DNA of 64,000 nt from Peptococcaceae bacterium UBA7702 (GTDB lineage Bacteria > Bacillota > Dehalobacteriia > UBA7702), in contig DLGE01000001.1 in assembly GCA_002482535.1 (NCBI GenBank), positions 946,536 through 1,010,535 on the forward strand, given 5' to 3'. How positions within the stretch are numbered: the stretch's first letter is position 1; every line of letters starts with the position of its first letter. Shown one piece after another: positions 42,259 to 50,284 of this stretch. The position numbers and the translations under genes are program-made. The notes under the pieces are model-generated. The model searched no databases. It was not told where the DNA came from and saw only the letters and a list, made by a program, of their open reading frames with translations.

Positions 42259-43791
42259 ATGAAAAATGAAACGGTCATCCTTTTGGATTTCGGAGCACAG
42301 TACAATCAGCTGATTGCCCGCCGGGTCAGAGACGCTAACGTATACTGCGAAATTCTGCCTTTTGATACGGATATCGAAACGATCAAAGCGAAAAATCCCA
42401 AGGGGATCATCCTCACCGGGGGTCCCTATAACGCATATGAAGACGGCGCGCCCCTACCCGATGAAAAAATCTTTGATCTCGGCGTCCCCGTCCTCGGCAT
42501 CTGCTACGGCTTGCAGAGCATGAGCCACGTTTTGGGCGGCACCATTGACCGCGTGGAAAAAAGAGAGTACGGCGCTCAGACCATTACCCTCCATGACGCA
42601 CCGATTTTTAAGGGTATCGAGAAAGAAAACCGCTGCTGGATGAGTCATACCAATCAGGTGGGCGTTTTGCCGGCGGGATTCGTCTCCATCGCCCATACCG
42701 CGTCCTGCGCCAACGCCGCCGTGATGCACGAAACGAAGCGCTTTTTCGGCGTGCAGTTTCACCCCGAAGTGGAGCATACACCCTTTGGTCAGGAGATGCT
42801 CCGCCAATTCTTATATGACATCTGCGGCTGCCACGGCGATTGGCATATGGGCTCCTTCGCCAAAGCCAACATTGACGAGCTGAAAAAGAAAATGGCCGGT
42901 AAAAAGGTACTCTGCGCCCTTTCCGGCGGCGTCGATTCCTCTGTGGCCGCCGTCCTTGCCCATAAAGCCATCGGTGACGACCTCACCTGCATTTTCGTGG
43001 ATCACGGTCTTTTGAGAAAAGACGAAGGTGATCAGGTGGAGGCGGTATTCAAAAAACAGTTCGATATGAACCTGATCCGGGTCAACTGCAAAGACCGCTT
43101 TTTGGCGAAATTGGCCGGGGTGAGCGACCCGGAAACGAAACGAAAAATCATCGGCGCCGAATTCATCAAGGTTTTTGAGGAAGAAGCGAAGAAAGTTGGC
43201 CATTGCGATATATTGATTCAGGGAACCATCTATCCTGACGTCATCGAAAGCGGCAGCAAAACGGCGCAGGTTATCAAAAGCCACCATAACGTCGGCGGTT
43301 TGCCGGAGGATATGGAATTCAATGCCATTGTCGAACCCCTCCGCGATCTCTTCAAAGACGAAGTTCGCCGCCTCGGCGTGGAACTGGAGATCCCCAAATT
43401 CCTCGTCTACCGTCAACCCTTCCCCGGCCCCGGCTTGGCCGTGCGGGTCATCGGTGAGATCACCGAAGATAAACTGGAGATTTTAAGAGAGGCCGACGCG
43501 ATTTTCCGGGAAGAACTGGAAAAAGACGGCGCCGCCGAGGCGATCAACCAATATTTTGCCGTTCTCACCGGTATGCGCAGCGTCGGCGTGATGGGCGACG
43601 AAAGGACCTACGACTACACCCTGGCCCTGCGCGCCGTGACCACCTCGGACTTCATGACGGCGGACTGGGCGAAAATCCCCTACGACATTTTGGTAACAGT
43701 CTCCAACCGCATCACCAACGAAGTGCGCCACATCAACCGCGTGGTCTACGACATCACCCAAAAACCCCCGTCAACCATTGAGTGGGAATAA
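42259..43791 (+). CDS. guaA: GMP synthase (glutamine-hydrolysing)
   Basis: Converts XMP to GMP using glutamine and ATP. 510 residues. The N-terminal class I amidotransferase has its nucleophile at Cys82 in 'LGICYGLQ' and the His-Glu pair in 'QFHPEVEHT'. The ATP-pyrophosphatase P-loop is '[14 protein letters not shown]', and the C-terminal dimerisation domain ends in the conserved '...TIEWE'. AAAGGAG precedes the ATG. No xpt-like riboswitch is visible upstream. The 3' end serves as the integration site of the mobile element that follows; the coding sequence stays intact. Confidence 0.97.
   Translation: MKNETVILLDFGAQYNQLIARRVRDANVYCEILPFDTDIETIKAKNPKGIILTGGPYNAYEDGAPLPDEKIFDLGVPVLGICYGLQSMSHVLGGTIDRVEKREYGAQTITLHDAPIFKGIEKENRCWMSHTNQVGVLPAGFVSIAHTASCANAAVMHETKRFFGVQFHPEVEHTPFGQEMLRQFLYDICGCHGDWHMGSFAKANIDELKKKMAGKKVLCALSGGVDSSVAAVLAHKAIGDDLTCIFVDHGLLRKDEGDQVEAVFKKQFDMNLIRVNCKDRFLAKLAGVSDPETKRKIIGAEFIKVFEEEAKKVGHCDILIQGTIYPDVIESGSKTAQVIKSHHNVGGLPEDMEFNAIVEPLRDLFKDEVRRLGVELEIPKFLVYRQPFPGPGLAVRVIGEITEDKLEILREADAIFREELEKDGAAEAINQYFAVLTGMRSVGVMGDERTYDYTLALRAVTTSDFMTADWAKIPYDILVTVSNRITNEVRHINRVVYDITQKPPSTIEWE
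43780..43791 (+). repeat. attL candidate (guaA 3' end)
   Basis: GAGTGGGAATAA, the last codons of guaA. It matches 59495-59506 at 11 of 12 positions, and a similar AAGCC follows nearby at both sites. Confidence 0.55.
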
Positions 43792-43799
43792 TTAACGAA

Positions 43800-43844
43800 G
43801 CCCCAAAAGCCTTGAAATCTCAGGACTTTTTGGGGCATTTTTTA
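43800..43844 (+). terminator. guaA terminator
   Basis: GCCCCAAAA (43800-43808) pairs with TTTTTGGGGC (43828-43837), followed by a run of T. Confidence 0.88.
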
Positions 43845-43849
43845 GCCAT

Positions 43850-43871
43850 TTGATAGCAGATTGATAGCAGA
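43850..43871 (+). repeat. 11-bp tandem repeat, left arm-type sites
   Basis: TTGATAGCAGA occurs twice in tandem (43850-43860, 43861-43871). A similar tandem with the same 11-bp pitch lies at the other end (59373-59394). Paired TTGATAG units near both att candidates look like integrase arm-binding sites. Confidence 0.6.
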
Positions 43872-43944
43872 AGACATTTTCCGATTTACTCTGTTTACTG
43901 CCGTATAGCAGGCGGTTTACAGGTAAATCTGCCTTATCCTAAAT

Positions 43945-43989
43945 AAAACGGTCTTGCTGACTTTTGAAAAGTCGGCAAGACCGTTTTTA
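43945..43989 (-). terminator. Terminator at the left end of the element
   Basis: AAAACGGTCTTGC (43945-43957) pairs with GCAAGACCGTTTT (43975-43987), extended by GACTTTT/AAAAGTC. It lies about 80 bases beyond the repressor stop; symmetrical A/T runs would let it work both ways. Confidence 0.8.
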
Positions 43990-44066
43990 CTTGTATGGAA
44001 AAGGTGCTTATTTTTTCTTTTTTGCGGCTTTTACGATGGCATTGCTGAGTTCTTGAGATGGAACCT

Positions 44067-44528
44067 TTACCCACCCTGTGTGGTGTCAAATTCGGGGTAT
44101 CTGTACCGCCACTGGTCGTATTGCTCTTTGGAAATCTCCCCTGCTTCCAGCTTTTCAGCTTGTTCCCGCCAAGCATAAAGCATTTTGAGCATATCGTCAA
44201 AAGTTCGACCTCTGGATTTATCCAGCCGCAAACATATTTCACCGTCAATTTCGCCGACACGTAGGCCGCGCAAATCCTCAAGCGCAAACAGGGTGTGCAT
44301 CAGGCCAATATCGCTGTCAATATCAGGTACAGCTAAAGCCTGTGGGGAAACGTCTAAGACATTCGCAAGATCGGAAGTCATGCTTTCTTTCGGCGTTCGA
44401 GCACCGGATTCATATTGCGCCATACGAACATCAGCCGTCTTTTCGGTGAAGCCGATAGCCATTCCAAGATACTTCTGCGTCATGCCGTGCAGATTGCGGA
44501 TAAATCTGATTCTCTCACCGATTGCCAT
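44067..44528 (-). CDS. XRE-family repressor of the element
   Basis: A 153-residue regulator. The N-terminal helix-turn-helix 'ERIRFIRNLHGMTQKYLGMAIGF...VRMAQYESGARTPKESMTSDLANVLDVS' spans residues 5-64; the C-terminal part is family-specific and ends in a helical 'MLKMLYAWREQAEKLEAGEISKEQYDQW' segment. It is divergent from the excisionase/integrase genes, the typical place for the repressor of an integrative element. The shared 302-base region has promoters for both directions and repeated AAGGATA boxes. Confidence 0.9.
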   Translation of the reverse strand: MAIGERIRFIRNLHGMTQKYLGMAIGFTEKTADVRMAQYESGARTPKESMTSDLANVLDVSPQALAVPDIDSDIGLMHTLFALEDLRGLRVGEIDGEICLRLDKSRGRTFDDMLKMLYAWREQAEKLEAGEISKEQYDQWRYRYPEFDTTQGG

Positions 44529-44830
44529 AGCATCGTCCCCTGTTCATAAGTAATTGACTTCTGGCATGAGTATAGCATATATGTTTAAGGATAGTCAAGA
44601 GAAACTTAAATAAAAAAGTTAAGGATTATCTTGAAAGCCACTTGACTTAACGGAAAAGTGTTAGTATAATGAGGATAACTTAAATAAATACCGTTAAGTT
44701 TAGGCGAAATAACCGTCGCGCGTCACGGTAATGGCGCGTCCGCCCGGGCGAATCGGATGGCGGCCAGAAAGTAATTCCGACACTAAAGAAATCACTATGC
44801 CCAAAAGGGTCATAAAAAGGAGGTTATTCA
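44529..44830. promoter_or_regulatory. Divergent control region of the element
   Basis: Minus-strand promoter: TTGACT (44598-44593), 18-base spacer, TATACT (44574-44569). Plus-strand promoter: TTGACT (44642-44647), 17-base spacer, TATAAT (44665-44670). Three related boxes, TTTAAGGATAG (44584-44594), GTTAAGGATTATC (about 44618-44630) and the inverse GGATAACTTAAA (about 44673-44684), overlap them and are likely repressor sites. The 44700-44780 leader is unusually GC-rich for this element and holds no gene. Confidence 0.65.
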
Positions 44831-45031
44831 GTGGCAGGACAAATGTTTTTACGAGTTGAGGAAGTAGCGGAGGAATTGGGAGTTTCCAAGCCTTACGCCT
44901 ATAAGCTAATCCGCTCCATGAACGCAGAACTGAAAAAGACCGGCTGCATCACGATCTCTGGCCGGATCGACAGAAAATTCTTCTATGAAAAGTTTTATGG
45001 AACCCGCGACCAGAAAGAAAGGAGTATCTGA
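44831..45031 (+). CDS. Excisionase-like small HTH protein
   Basis: A 66-residue AlpA/Xis-type protein: 'FLRVEEVAEELGVSKPYAYKLIRSMNAELKKTG' is a MerR-like winged-helix motif used by excisionases to bend DNA at att sites. It starts with GTG after AAGGAGG. Its stop shares one base with the integrase start (TGATG), so the two are coupled. Confidence 0.85.
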   Translation: MAGQMFLRVEEVAEELGVSKPYAYKLIRSMNAELKKTGCITISGRIDRKFFYEKFYGTRDQKERSI

Positions 45032-46113
45032 TGGCAGCTTTTAAGAATTACGACAACGGCACTTGGTACGTGCAATTCCGCTACACCGACTGGAAGGGCG
45101 AGCGGCAGCAGAAGTTGAAACGTGGTTTCACCACCAAGAAGGAGGCACAGGCGTGGGAACGAGAGTTTCTACAGCAAAAGACAGCAGATGTAAACATGAC
45201 CTTTGAGAGCTTTGTTCAGCTTTACGAAAAAGACATCAAACCCAAGCTGAAATTGAACACATGGCTGACCAAGGACAGCATCATCCAAAAGAAAATCCTT
45301 CCTTGTTTTAAGAAACGTAAGCTATCTGAGATTACGGCAAAGGACATTATCGACTGGCAAAATGAAATACGGGAATTGACGGATTCCAAGGGAAAGCATT
45401 ACTCCCTGACCTATCTAAAAACAGTTCACAACCAGCTTAGCTGTATTTTCAACCATGCTATCCGGTATTACGGGTTGCAACTTAACCCTGCGCAGAGGGC
45501 GGGCAATATGGGGACAGAGGAACGCCGGGAAATGCTCTTTTGGACAAAGGAAGAATATGAGAGGTTTTCCGATGCCATGATGGATAAACCCATGTCCTAC
45601 TACGCCTTTGAGATGCTTTACTGGTGTGGAATCCGAGAGGGTGAGCTTCTGGCGCTCACCCCGGCAGACTTTGACTTTGAAAACGAGACGGTGCGCATCA
45701 ACAAATCCTACCAACGGCTAAAAGGACAGGATGTAATCACAACGCCCAAAACCAAAAAGAGCAATCGCATCATAACCATGCCGCAGTTTTTGTGCGGTGA
45801 AATGAAGGACTATCTCAAGCAGTTTTACAACGTGGAGCCTGATAGCCGAATTTTCCCCATCAGCAAGCATTATCTTCATCATGAAATGGATAGAGGCACA
45901 AAGTAAACCGGAGTAAAGCGTATCAGAATCCATGATTTGAGACATAGCCACATAAGTTTGTTGATTGATATGGGCTTTACAGCTCTGGCGATTGCCGATC
46001 GCGTGGGTCATGAGAGCATCGACATTACGTATCGTTATGCACATTTGTTTCCCACGCGGCAGACGGAAATGGCGGAAAAACTGGATGTTCAAAGAACCGG
46101 GAAAGGAGTTTGA
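45031..46113 (+). pseudogene. Tyrosine integrase interrupted by an in-frame TAA
   Basis: Reads as a 360-codon phage-type integrase split by TAA at 45904-45906. Before the stop: AP2-like N-terminal domain ('GTWYVQFRYTDWKGERQQ'), SAM-like core-binding domain, and the first catalytic Arg in 'YWCGIREGELLAL'. After the stop the same frame continues with 'RIRIHDLRHSHISLLIDMGF' (HxxR), 'DRVGHESIDITYRYAHLFP' (His and nucleophilic Tyr) and ends at 46113. The missing part holds most of the active site, so the 291-residue product cannot recombine DNA. A single C-to-T change in a CAA codon would explain it. A sequencing error is the other reading. Confidence 0.88.
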
Positions 46114-46118
46114 ATACT

Positions 46119-46442
46119 ATGTCACTAAAAAGCTTAGACAATAAAGGCCGTTGGCGCAACAAGACTGTGGCGTTCCGCGTATCGCCGGAGGAAGATGAGC
46201 AGATTGAAACCGCCGTTCGGCTCTCTGGCCTCACCAAGCAGGATTATATTATCCGGCGGCTGCAATGCCTGGATGTTGTGGTACAGGGCAATCCTCGTGT
46301 GTATAAAGCCCTCCGCAATCAACTTTCTGCCGTGCTGGAAGAATTACAGCGCATTGCTTCCGGTGAACAGGTTGATGATGACTTGCTGGATACGATTCAA
46401 CTTATTACCAAAACGATGGATGGCTTGAAGGAGGAGTGCTGA
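46119..46442 (+). CDS. MobC-like mobilisation accessory protein
   Basis: A 107-residue ribbon-helix-helix protein: 'NKTVAFRVSPEEDEQIETAVRLSGLTKQDYIIRRLQ' near the N-terminus, then a helical tail. It resembles MobC and related relaxosome proteins that open oriT for the relaxase. I use the ATG at 46119 with AAAGGAG upstream. Its stop overlaps the RepA start (TGATG). Confidence 0.78.
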   Translation: MSLKSLDNKGRWRNKTVAFRVSPEEDEQIETAVRLSGLTKQDYIIRRLQCLDVVVQGNPRVYKALRNQLSAVLEELQRIASGEQVDDDLLDTIQLITKTMDGLKEEC

Positions 46443-47596
46443 TGGCCAAAACCAAAGAAAAAGTGACCGCCCTGTATTCGCCTGCTGTAACAGACGAAGG
46501 GCAATCACCATCGCTAAAACTTGAAATCAGTATACCCGAAAAATTGCCGAAAATCAATGACGATTTTGAGATGGACTATCTGCAAGACTATTTTCGCAAA
46601 ATTAACAATCCTGATTATCTGCATACCGTATCGCTGACAGAGCTGTATGATACGATTTACCAGCCAAGGGCGCAGGTGATTGGCGGATTGCTATGCTCCG
46701 GCGCATACCTGTTCGCCGGAGCGCCTAAGGTCGGAAAATCCTTCTTCATGGCGCAGCTTGGTTACCATGTGAGCGGGGGTATTCCCTTATGGGAGTACCC
46801 CGTTCACAAAGGCACCGTTCTCTATCTTGCGCTGGAGGATGACTATGCACGGCTGCAAAAGCGGCTGTCGCGGATGTTTGGTATGGACAGCATAGATAAT
46901 TTCTATTTTGCGACTCACGCCAAAAACGTGAGCGAAGGGTTAGATGGTCAGCTCAAAAAATTCGTGAGCGAGCATCCCGATACGAGGCTCATTATCATCG
47001 ACACGTTGCAAAAGGTACGTGAGGTTGGCGGCGAAAAATACAGCTACGCCAGCGACTATGAAATTGTGACCAAGCTCAAGCAATTTGCAGACCATCACAA
47101 TGTCTGTGTTATGCTCGTCCATCACACGCGAAAGCAATCGGCGGACGATTCTTTTGACACCATATCCGGCACCAACGGCCTGCTCGGCGCAGCATATGGC
47201 GCGTTCATTATGCAGAAGGAAAAACGCACGGAGAACAAGGCCATTTTGGAAATCGTCGGCAGAGATCAGCAGGATCAAAAGTTGCATCTTCTCTTTGACC
47301 GTGACCGTTGTTTATGGCAGTTGACCGATAAGGAAACGCAGCTTTGGAAAGAGCCGCCTGATCCGATACTTGAGGCCGTTGCTCGTCTTGTAACGGCTGT
47401 CGCTCCCAGATGGAGCGGTAGCGCAACGGAATTGATTGATGGATTGGATAGGATGGATATTCAGCCAAATGTTCTGACACGAAAATTAAATGTCGGGGCA
47501 GATAGTCTGTGGAACGAATATGGCATCCGATATGAGAGCAGCCGTACCCATGCTGGAAGGACAATCGAGCTGACGCTGGATAACTCCCACGCGTGA
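46442..47596 (+). CDS. RepA-type hexameric helicase (AAA / RecA-fold ATPase)
   Basis: A 384-residue replicative helicase-like ATPase of plasmids and integrative elements. Walker A is 'LFAGAPKVGKSFFMAQLGYHV' (around residue 95), Walker B 'RLIIIDTLQKVR', then 'NVCVMLVHHTRKQSADD' and 'ISGTNGLLGAAYGAFIM', the order of the RepA/DnaB-like KaiC-type core. The last ~80 residues look like a winged helix ('WSGSATELIDGLDRMDIQPNVLTRKLN'). The stop codon lies inside an inverted repeat of iteron-like sequence, suggesting an origin at its 3' end. Confidence 0.85.
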   Translation: MAKTKEKVTALYSPAVTDEGQSPSLKLEISIPEKLPKINDDFEMDYLQDYFRKINNPDYLHTVSLTELYDTIYQPRAQVIGGLLCSGAYLFAGAPKVGKSFFMAQLGYHVSGGIPLWEYPVHKGTVLYLALEDDYARLQKRLSRMFGMDSIDNFYFATHAKNVSEGLDGQLKKFVSEHPDTRLIIIDTLQKVREVGGEKYSYASDYEIVTKLKQFADHHNVCVMLVHHTRKQSADDSFDTISGTNGLLGAAYGAFIMQKEKRTENKAILEIVGRDQQDQKLHLLFDRDRCLWQLTDKETQLWKEPPDPILEAVARLVTAVAPRWSGSATELIDGLDRMDIQPNVLTRKLNVGADSLWNEYGIRYESSRTHAGRTIELTLDNSHA

Positions 47597-47665
47597 CGAT
47601 AGTGACGGTCGTGTCGATATTTTCGGGAGTGGTGGCGGTATCAAAAATACCGTCACAATCGTCAC
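47593..47665. repeat. Iteron-like inverted repeat at the repA 3' end
   Basis: GTGACGATAGTGACGG (47593-47608) and CCGTCACAATCGTCAC (47650-47665) are inverted repeats matching at 15 of 16 positions. Each arm is itself two GTGACGRT-like units. The first arm includes the repA stop codon. Candidate replication origin or autoregulatory site. Confidence 0.6.
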
Positions 47666-48033
47666 GACCGACACGGGGAGCGGGCGCAAAGTCAAGGGGG
47701 CATATTTGCGGGTGGAGATTGCCGTAAGGCAATACAACCCGAACCCCTTGATGCCGCGCCACGGACAACACTCGCCAGCGGAGGGAAAGCAACGCTTTTC
47801 CTCCTGCCCAACGGCGAGTGAAATAAAGTTTAGGGAAGCCGTGCGGCCGCCCTTTTCAAAGGGCGATGAGTACTGGGGAGCCGTCCGCAGACGGCGGGGC
47901 AAAGCCCCTTACCCCCTCGGAGAGCGCAAGGGCGCTTTTGATGCGCAGTGTCAAAAGTGCTTTTGCGTTACTTTTGAAAAAAGTAACAAAACCTCGGCTT
48001 CGCCGGATACCAACCGAAAAAAAGGAGAATGCA
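47666..48033 (+). other. Non-coding region before the relaxase, candidate oriT
   Basis: No gene is supported. Short palindromes are clustered near its end: CAAAAG-TG-CTTTTG (47952-47965) and GTTACTTTT-G...AAAAGTAAC (47967-47987), preceded by GC-rich hairpins (GGGGCAAAGCCCC near 47897, CGCAAGGGCG near 47927). Mob/Pre relaxases are usually preceded by their nick site, so oriT is expected here; the nick position cannot be read. Confidence 0.4.
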
Positions 48034-49168
48034 ATGAAGCGCACGATAAGTGTCATGCTCGGTAAAGGTTCCGTCAATCACAACAGCCGCCAATTTAAGG
48101 CGAACAATATAGATAGCGAACGTACGCCGCTCAATATTTCATACTGCAATACGCCAATCAAAGATGTTTACCATGAGCTTTTCGATGAAGCGCTCAAACG
48201 CTATAATGAAAAGCAGACAAGATCCGACCGCAAAATTGATGATTATTATGAAAAGATACGCACGGGAAAACAAGAGAAGTTATTCTACGAGGCCATTTTC
48301 AGGTGGGAAACAAGGAAAATATGGCTGCTGAAACGGAGGACGGTCGGCTTGCTTCAAAGGTACTTGATGACTTCATGCATAACTTTCAGGAGCGGAATCC
48401 ATATCTAAAAGTATTCTCCGCTCACCTGCACATGGACGAGGCAACCCCTCATCTGCATGTGGATTTTGTGCCATTCATCACGGACAGTAAACGCGGCCTG
48501 GACACCCGCGTTTCGCTCAAGCAGGCGTTGGCCGCGCAGGGTTTTATTGGCGGCACCCGCGGCGATACCGAATGGAGCCAGTGGGTTAAATCTGAAAAGG
48601 GACATCTTTCGCAGGCGATGGAACGCAACGGTATCGAATGGGAGCAGCTTGGCACCCATGACGAGCATCTGAGCGTCATGGATTACAAAAAGGTTCAAAG
48701 GTTCAGCGGTCGAAGGAGGTCGCTGTGCTGGAAAAAGCCATAGAAAAGTTGCAAAATAAGCAAGTAGATGTTCAGGCCGTGGAGCAAATCGATGTAAAAA
48801 ATGTCCCTCTTTCTTCAAAGGTTATGCTGGATAAAAAGGATTATGATGGCCTTATAACAGCGGCGCAGAAATATGTTGTACAGGTAAAGAAAGAGCGAAA
48901 GCTCGAAAAGTTATTGCAAGCCGCAGAAAAAGCCATCGCCGGATTAAAGGTCAAAGTCGCGGAGCTGACGGAAATAATATCGTCGCTTACAAGGCAGCTT
49001 GACCAGTATCACTCTGTCCGTGGGCAGCTCAATGTGGGGAGTTTGCAGAAGGAAAATAAGGAGCTGAAGCAACGGAATAGTTTCTATAAATCGATTATTG
49101 AGCAACACAGTCTTGCTCATCTGCTTAGTAGGAACAAAGATCAACGGCAGACGCGGGATGCTCGTTAA
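48034..49168 (+). pseudogene. Mob/Pre (MobV-type) relaxase broken by two frameshifts
   Basis: The start at 48034 follows AGGAG and gives 'KRTISVMLGKGSVNHNSRQF...YNEKQTRSDRKIDDYYEKI', the N-terminus of plasmid recombination/relaxase enzymes. Near 48300 the frame is lost, one base short of 'IFQVGNKENM'. The next frame carries 'FSAHLHMDEATPHLHVDFVPF', the metal-binding three-His motif, to about 48707. A second one-base shift leads into a frame with 'SKEVAVLEKAIEKLQ' and a coiled-coil tail, ending at 49168. All parts are present, but no full-length product can be made. Both shifts are equivalent to single-base deletions. Confidence 0.88.
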
Positions 49169-49214
49169 AAAAATAAAATCGTAAGAAGTAAAGGCTCGCT
49201 GTGGTAGCAAGCCT

Positions 49215-49394
49215 TTACTTCTTCTCGGGTGGTAATTCAATTTTGCCATGCTTTTCTTCAAACTCTCGTATACAGTTGTTTATTAAAAACATAATTTGGC
49301 CGCTGGCCGAGCGATCTTCATATTTAGCCACATAATGAAATTTTTGCAATACATCCTCGTCGATACGGATGCTGATATGCTTATTCTTTTTCAA
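49215..49394 (-). CDS. Ribbon-helix-helix DNA-binding protein
   Basis: A 60-residue CopG/Arc-type repressor: 'KHISIRIDEDVLQKFHYVAKYEDRSASGQIMFLINNCIREFEEKHG' has the beta-strand and two helices of the fold. The start is a TTG at 49394 after TTGGAG. Divergent from the SLOG gene. A possible antitoxin or plasmid regulator, but no toxin partner adjoins it. Confidence 0.78.
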   Translation of the reverse strand: MKKNKHISIRIDEDVLQKFHYVAKYEDRSASGQIMFLINNCIREFEEKHGKIELPPEKK

Positions 49395-49514
49395 ATTGTC
49401 CGCTCCAATCACTTGAAATACACTTGTTACACATTTATTTTAAGTGTATTTTGTGATACAATTCTATTATGCACTAAATATTAGTGCATAATATTTTGAG
49501 AGGACTGATGTTGC

Positions 49515-49988
49515 ATGGACAAATCATCAACCTGTTGCTTTACCGGACACAGAAAACTTCCTAAAGAAAAAATCGAGCAAATCATAATACGCTTGGATCA
49601 AGAGGTTGAGAATCTTATCAACATGGGGGTAACGGATTTCATCTCAGGCGGTGCATTGGGCTTTGACCAGATTGCCGCCTCCTTGATTATTGTTAAGAAA
49701 GAAATGGGGTGCAAGATTCGATTGATTTTCGCGCTACCCTGCAAAAATCAAGATGAGTTTTGGTCTGATAAGCAAAAACGGTTATACCACAACATCATTG
49801 CCGAAGTCGATGAGGTCATCTATGTTTCGGAGGAATACGCTAATGGTTGTATGAAAAAGCGAAATCGTTATATGGTGGATCAATCGGCTTACTGCATTTG
49901 TGCGTTACTGCGTCCGATGAGCGGAACCGACCAGACAGTGCGGTATGCGAGGCAGAAGGAACTGAGGGTGATAAATGTGGCGAAATAG
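49515..49988 (+). CDS. SLOG-family (DUF1273/YpsA-like) protein
   Basis: A 157-residue Rossmann-like SLOG protein. The N-terminus 'CCFTGHRKLPKEKIEQI' and 'DFISGGALGFDQIAASLIIV' are the signature nucleotide-ligand loops, followed by 'VDEVIYVSEEYANGCMKKRNRYMVDQSAYCICALL'. SLOG domains sense or produce nucleotide-derived signals, and many lie in conflict systems. It stands between the transfer module and the type I R-M operon, 70 bases before the XRE gene. Its role here is unknown. Confidence 0.85.
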   Translation: MDKSSTCCFTGHRKLPKEKIEQIIIRLDQEVENLINMGVTDFISGGALGFDQIAASLIIVKKEMGCKIRLIFALPCKNQDEFWSDKQKRLYHNIIAEVDEVIYVSEEYANGCMKKRNRYMVDQSAYCICALLRPMSGTDQTVRYARQKELRVINVAK

Positions 49989-50058
49989 AGATAAAAACAT
50001 CATAAAATGAAGACAACTGCTATGGCATATGCTATAATATATGCTTGAGGTGAGGTTG

Positions 50059-50280
50059 GTGAATTTTCCTACGATAGTAAAATACGCGCGAGAAAAATTA
50101 GGCATGAGCCAAGAAGAAATGGCACATGCCTTAAAAATCAGCTATACAACAATTAATCGGTGGGAAAACGCTAAAACTCATCCGAACAAGATGGCAAAGT
50201 CAGTGTTCTTTGCCTTTTGTGAGCAGCATGGGATTAAAGCGGAAGCCATGCTCCAGAAAAAAGGCGAGGGAGAGAAATAA
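50059..50280 (+). CDS. Small XRE regulator, candidate controller protein
   Basis: A 73-residue protein that is almost only a helix-turn-helix: 'FPTIVKYAREKLGMSQEEMAHALKISYTTINRWENAKTHPNKM'. It starts with GTG after GAGGT and ends four bases before the hsdM start. A TATAAT (50033-50038) lies just upstream. The size and position match controller (C) proteins that time restriction gene expression in type II systems; this would be an uncommon case for type I. It could be a plain autoregulator. Confidence 0.8.
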   Translation: MNFPTIVKYAREKLGMSQEEMAHALKISYTTINRWENAKTHPNKMAKSVFFAFCEQHGIKAEAMLQKKGEGEK

Positions 50281-50284
50281 CGGT

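Noticed and set aside
47208..47902. Minus-strand ORFs over the repA 3' end and oriT-like region
   Set aside because: Antisense to repA or within palindromic DNA, no domains, low-complexity composition.
47866..48408. Long frame starting upstream of the relaxase
   Set aside because: The first 56 codons are in the oriT-like region; AGGAG and the conserved N-terminus place the start at 48034, and the end is a frameshift artefact.
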